Origin: Asaia bogorensis
GTDB taxonomy: Bacteria > Pseudomonadota > Alphaproteobacteria > Acetobacterales > Acetobacteraceae
Assembly (NCBI GenBank): GCA_945873195.1
Contig: CAMCDA010000003.1
Location: 1-64,000, forward strand
Direction of reading: 5' to 3'
Length of the DNA stretch: 64,000 nucleotides
Of this stretch, positions 60,467 through 64,000 are shown in pieces (the stretch's first letter is position 1; each line of letters opens with the position of its first letter). The notes under the pieces are model-generated. The model ran no database searches. It had not been told where the DNA came from and saw nothing but the letters and a program-made list of their open reading frames with translations. The translations under genes and the position numbers were made by a program.

Positions 60467-62461
60467 ATGCGCACAAAAACCGCGCTGCTGGCAACACTGT
60501 TCTGCGTCCCGGCACTCGCCGGTTCGGCTTCGGCGCAGGAGCCGATCCTGACGCTCCCCGATGTCGCCATCACGGCGACCCGCGTGCCCACGGAACTGGA
60601 TCGCATCCCCGCCGGCGTCACGGTCATCACCCGCAAGATGATCGAGGACAACGGCTTCAACACCCTGACCGACGCGCTGATCGGCATCCCCGGTGTGCGC
60701 GTCAGCCCTGCTGGTGGGCCTGGCGGGCAGGCGAGCATCTTCGTCCGTGGTACCAACTCCAACCACGTGCTAGTGCTGCGTGACGGCATGCCGATCAACG
60801 ATCCGTCGGAGGCGACGGGGGCGTTCAATTTCGGTGTTGATACGTTGTCGGATATCGAGCGGATCGAGGTCGTGCGGGGGCCGATGGCCGCCTTGTATGG
60901 CTCGGGCGCGATCGGCGGCGTGATCAACATGATCTCTCGTCGGGGGACGAAGGAGGGGTTCCATCTGCAAGGGGATCTTGCGGGCGGGGCGCCCGAGCAG
61001 ATCAGGGGCAGCGTTGTCGCCTCGGGTATCAGCGGCAAGTTCGACTATGCGGTGACGGCGGAGTCGCAATCGCAGCGCGGCTACGACGCCATTCCGCAGC
61101 GCATGAGCATCTATACGGGTGTTCCGCAGGGCTTCCGGGATCGGGTGGGGACGATCAACCTCGGCTATTCGCCGGTGGAGGGGACGCGGCTGTCGTTGTT
61201 CCTGCGCGGGCGGCAGGCGCTGTTCGGTTTCAACAACCTGGGTTTTCCGACGTTCGACAACACCAATTCGTCGGGGTCGGCGGAGTCCTTCCTCGGGCGC
61301 GTCGGGGTGACGTCGGTGTTGTTCGACGGGCTGTATGAGACAAATCTGTTTGTGGGCCGGCTGCAGGATGGGCGGCACTACAAGCAGTATCTGGAGCCGG
61401 CTGATCCCAACCAGGCTTCCGGGGATTCGCGCTACAACGCGTACCGCACTGATATCCAGTGGAACAATACGATCCGGCTGGGGCAGGTCTTGAAGTCCTC
61501 GGTTGTGACCGATGCCGCGGTGACGTTCGGCTACCAGCATCTGGTGGATTCGATCCGGGTTCGGACCAACAGCGTGACCGGCGGTTTCGCGTTTGATCAG
61601 AGCGCGGATGCCTCGATGAACACGAACGCGCTGTATCTTGGCGCGCAGGGGACGTTGTGGGACCGGCTGGATGTCACCGCGCAGGTCCGGCAGGACTGGG
61701 TGACGGGCAACGCGCCCACCACCTGGCGGCTGGGGACCGTCGTGCGGTTGCCGGAGGTTTATACGAACCTCAAGTTCTCCTATGGCACCGCGTTTCGGGC
61801 GGCATCCTTGTTCGACCGGTATGGGGTTGATTCGTTCGGCTATGTCGGCAATCGCAATCTGAAGCCGGAGAGCTCGCAGGGATGGGAGGCGGGGTTTGTC
61901 ACCACGCTGCCGGCATTGGGGCGGGACAATTTCCTGACCTTCAGCGCGAGCTACTTCAACCAGCAGGTCCAGAACCTGATCACGACGCAGTTTTCTCCGG
62001 TCTATACGTCGGTCAATATAGGGTCGGCGCATGTGCAGGGGGTGGAGACGGAGCTCAGCCTGCGGGCCACGTCGTGGCTGGTGGTGCATGCGACCTATAC
62101 CTACACCGACACGCTGGCGATCGGGGCGGCGCCGGCGACGGGGTCTCGGTTGCTGCGGCGGCCACCGAACGTTGCGTCCCTGGACATGACGATCACGCCG
62201 ATGCCTGGGCTGACGATCGTGCCGCGTATTGCCTATACGGGGTCGTTCCGGGACTTCCTGTATGACAATGGCGGGTTCCCGACGGCGAATGGCAGTTCTC
62301 CGGGTGGAACGATTGCCAGCATCGCGGTCACGTATGACGTGGCGCCGAATGCTCAGGTTTATGTGAATGCGTGGAACGTGTTTTCGTCTCGGTTTGAGCC
62401 TGTGAACGGGTTCCAGACGCCGGGGCCGAGTGGGATCGTGGGGGTGCGGGTGAAGTTATAA
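60467..62461 (+). CDS. btuB: TonB-dependent outer-membrane receptor, BtuB-like
   Basis: signal peptide; plug IFVRGTNSNHVLVLRDGMPINDPS; IERIEVVRGPMAALYGSGAIGGVINMIS; B12 riboswitch control. Confidence 0.88.
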   Translation: MRTKTALLATLFCVPALAGSASAQEPILTLPDVAITATRVPTELDRIPAGVTVITRKMIEDNGFNTLTDALIGIPGVRVSPAGGPGGQASIFVRGTNSNHVLVLRDGMPINDPSEATGAFNFGVDTLSDIERIEVVRGPMAALYGSGAIGGVINMISRRGTKEGFHLQGDLAGGAPEQIRGSVVASGISGKFDYAVTAESQSQRGYDAIPQRMSIYTGVPQGFRDRVGTINLGYSPVEGTRLSLFLRGRQALFGFNNLGFPTFDNTNSSGSAESFLGRVGVTSVLFDGLYETNLFVGRLQDGRHYKQYLEPADPNQASGDSRYNAYRTDIQWNNTIRLGQVLKSSVVTDAAVTFGYQHLVDSIRVRTNSVTGGFAFDQSADASMNTNALYLGAQGTLWDRLDVTAQVRQDWVTGNAPTTWRLGTVVRLPEVYTNLKFSYGTAFRAASLFDRYGVDSFGYVGNRNLKPESSQGWEAGFVTTLPALGRDNFLTFSASYFNQQVQNLITTQFSPVYTSVNIGSAHVQGVETELSLRATSWLVVHATYTYTDTLAIGAAPATGSRLLRRPPNVASLDMTITPMPGLTIVPRIAYTGSFRDFLYDNGGFPTANGSSPGGTIASIAVTYDVAPNAQVYVNAWNVFSSRFEPVNGFQTPGPSGIVGVRVKL

Positions 62462-62536
62462 GGGCAGCGATGGTGCATTGCGCGTGCCGTCCTCCGTGGC
62501 ACGCGCTTTTCCCTGTGATCCAAGACCGCTTTAACC

Positions 62537-62613
62537 CGTTATCCTCGGCCTTGTGCCGAGGACCCTCCCCAGCACCCTGCCGCGATTGGTCCCCGGGACA
62601 AGCCCGGGGATGA
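62537..62613. repeat. dispersed inverted-repeat element, copy C (degenerate)
   Basis: TTATCCTCGGCCTTGTGCCGAGGA...TCCCCGGGACAAGCCCGGGGATGACGG. Confidence 0.65.
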
Positions 62614-62754
62614 CGGGGGAAAGTCGTGGGTGCTGGGCCGGAGCCTGTCGTCGGGCCGGCCTTCCGCCGGACCCGGGGGCCCAGCATGACGAGGTACGGG
62701 CATCACGATGTGGCCGCCGCCAGCGCGGCCCGCTACGAAAAGCCCCGGCCAGGC

Positions 62755-63915
62755 TCAGGCCGCGCGCCTTCCCCACAGGTCATCCGACGCGATCCTCGCC
62801 CCTTCCGCCGCCGCGGCGAGCTTCAACCACACCACTTCCTCCGCCACGTATTCCCGGCCAGCGAAGGTCCCAAAGCCGCAATCCGTGCCGGCGATCACGC
62901 GTTCCCGGTCTCCGACCGCTGCCACGGCTTCCTTCAGACGCCGAGCGACGACTTGCGGGTGTTCGACGAAGTTGGTGGTGGTGTCGAGGACTCCGGGGAT
63001 CAGCGCCATGTGCGCGGGCAGGGGGTTGGCGCGCAGTGCCTCGTATTCATGCTGGTGGCGGGGATTGGCGAACTCGATCGAAAGGGCGCCGACATTGGCA
63101 CGATACAACTCGGGCAGGATCGTCGCCATCGCGATGTCGTAGATGTGCGGGGCGTCGTTGTTGCCCCAGCAGACATGCAGGCGGACGCGGTCGCGGGGAA
63201 TGCCCTCGATCCCCTTGTTGATGGCGGCGATGTGCAGCGCCAACTGGGTCAGGAACCCGCGGTCATCCAGATGCCCGAAGAATCGGTGGCGTTCCATCGC
63301 CAGGTCGGGGCTGTCGATCTGAAGCACGTGCCCGGCCGCGTGGATCGCGCGGTATTCGTTGCCCAGCGCCGTGGCCAGGGCCATCAGATAGGCCTCGTGG
63401 GTGTCGTAGTGCTGGTTGATCATCGTGGTCGCGACGATGCCGGGGGACGGCGCGGTCATGAACGTCTCCCGGAAGCCCGTGCCCATGCGGCGCAAGCGGG
63501 CGGCGTCTTCCTGGATCGGGGCGCCGTTGACGTACAGCACTTCGTTCAACGCGGCGGGTGCGTTGGCGACGCGGGCCGAGTGCGGGAAGCGCGCGTTCAT
63601 CTGCTTGAAGTAGCTCGGGAACTCGATCTGGTCGCGGGCGGGCGGCCGCTTGGACTCGCCGCCGAAGCCGCACATGCAGCGCGGGACGTAGGTCTGGAAG
63701 CCGACGCGCGACTGCTCGCCATCATTGCCGATATCGACCCCGGCCTTCATCTGGCTGGTGATGACATGGTTGGTCGCGGCTTCCACGCGACGGGCGAGGT
63801 CGGCGGTGTCGATCGCCTCCCCGGCTTCCTGGCGGATCAGCAGATCGGCCAGGGCTTCGTTGCGCGGCAGGCTGCCGACATGGGTCGTGAGGATGCGGTC
63901 GGTGCTGATGAGCAT
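62755..63915 (-). CDS. cobalamin-independent methionine synthase II (MetE C-terminal-like) family protein
   Basis: ILTTHVGSLPRNEALADLL; HVCWGNNDAPH; VIAGTDCGFGTFAGRE, Zn-ligand pattern. Confidence 0.88.
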   Translation of the reverse strand: MLISTDRILTTHVGSLPRNEALADLLIRQEAGEAIDTADLARRVEAATNHVITSQMKAGVDIGNDGEQSRVGFQTYVPRCMCGFGGESKRPPARDQIEFPSYFKQMNARFPHSARVANAPAALNEVLYVNGAPIQEDAARLRRMGTGFRETFMTAPSPGIVATTMINQHYDTHEAYLMALATALGNEYRAIHAAGHVLQIDSPDLAMERHRFFGHLDDRGFLTQLALHIAAINKGIEGIPRDRVRLHVCWGNNDAPHIYDIAMATILPELYRANVGALSIEFANPRHQHEYEALRANPLPAHMALIPGVLDTTTNFVEHPQVVARRLKEAVAAVGDRERVIAGTDCGFGTFAGREYVAEEVVWLKLAAAAEGARIASDDLWGRRAA

Positions 63916-64000
63916 GGCGGGAGTCCTCCATTTGGGACCACCCTAGACCAGGGGGGAGGATTGCCGCACCCTCCGATTATAATGACCGAGCAAACAATTC

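Overview
This is a GC-rich alphaproteobacterial chromosomal window, with gene content resembling Rhodospirillales/Acetobacteraceae. All calls come from reading the sequence and the supplied ORF track; no database search was run. Left to right: (1) a flagellar/chemotaxis block, with flgF-flgG on the minus strand and fliL-fliM-DUF6468-motE-like-cheY-cheZ plus a large AMIN/TPR-like protein on the plus strand; (2) speD-speE; (3) a mixed region with an enoyl-CoA hydratase, NIPSNAP, fRMsr/GAF protein, MarR regulator, small membrane protein, kup, gcrA, an FMO/BVMO and a Phd/PemK-like toxin-antitoxin pair; (4) an acyl-CoA catabolic cluster ending in a C13 (legumain/caspase-like) lipoprotein; (5) a complete minus-strand dcw cluster, mraZ to ftsZ, with rnpB upstream; (6) an orphan phnCDEE transporter; (7) SDR, MBL, LysE, isochorismatase, MarC, acyl-CoA ligase, CoA-lyase and CaiB genes; (8) a cobalamin riboswitch with a BtuB-like receptor and a MetE-like protein. 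No CRISPR array, prophage or obvious defence island is visible. The best leads are non-coding: a nested hairpin with a competing alternative helix in the speD leader, a perfect FNR/FixK-type box before a 49-aa membrane protein, a 19-bp direct repeat upstream of kup, a 13-bp operator-like palindrome over the TA promoter, a 10-bp-periodic TGGGN array upstream of mraZ, a PIN toxin remnant cut off at the phn operon, and an inverted-repeat element splitting the dcw operon.
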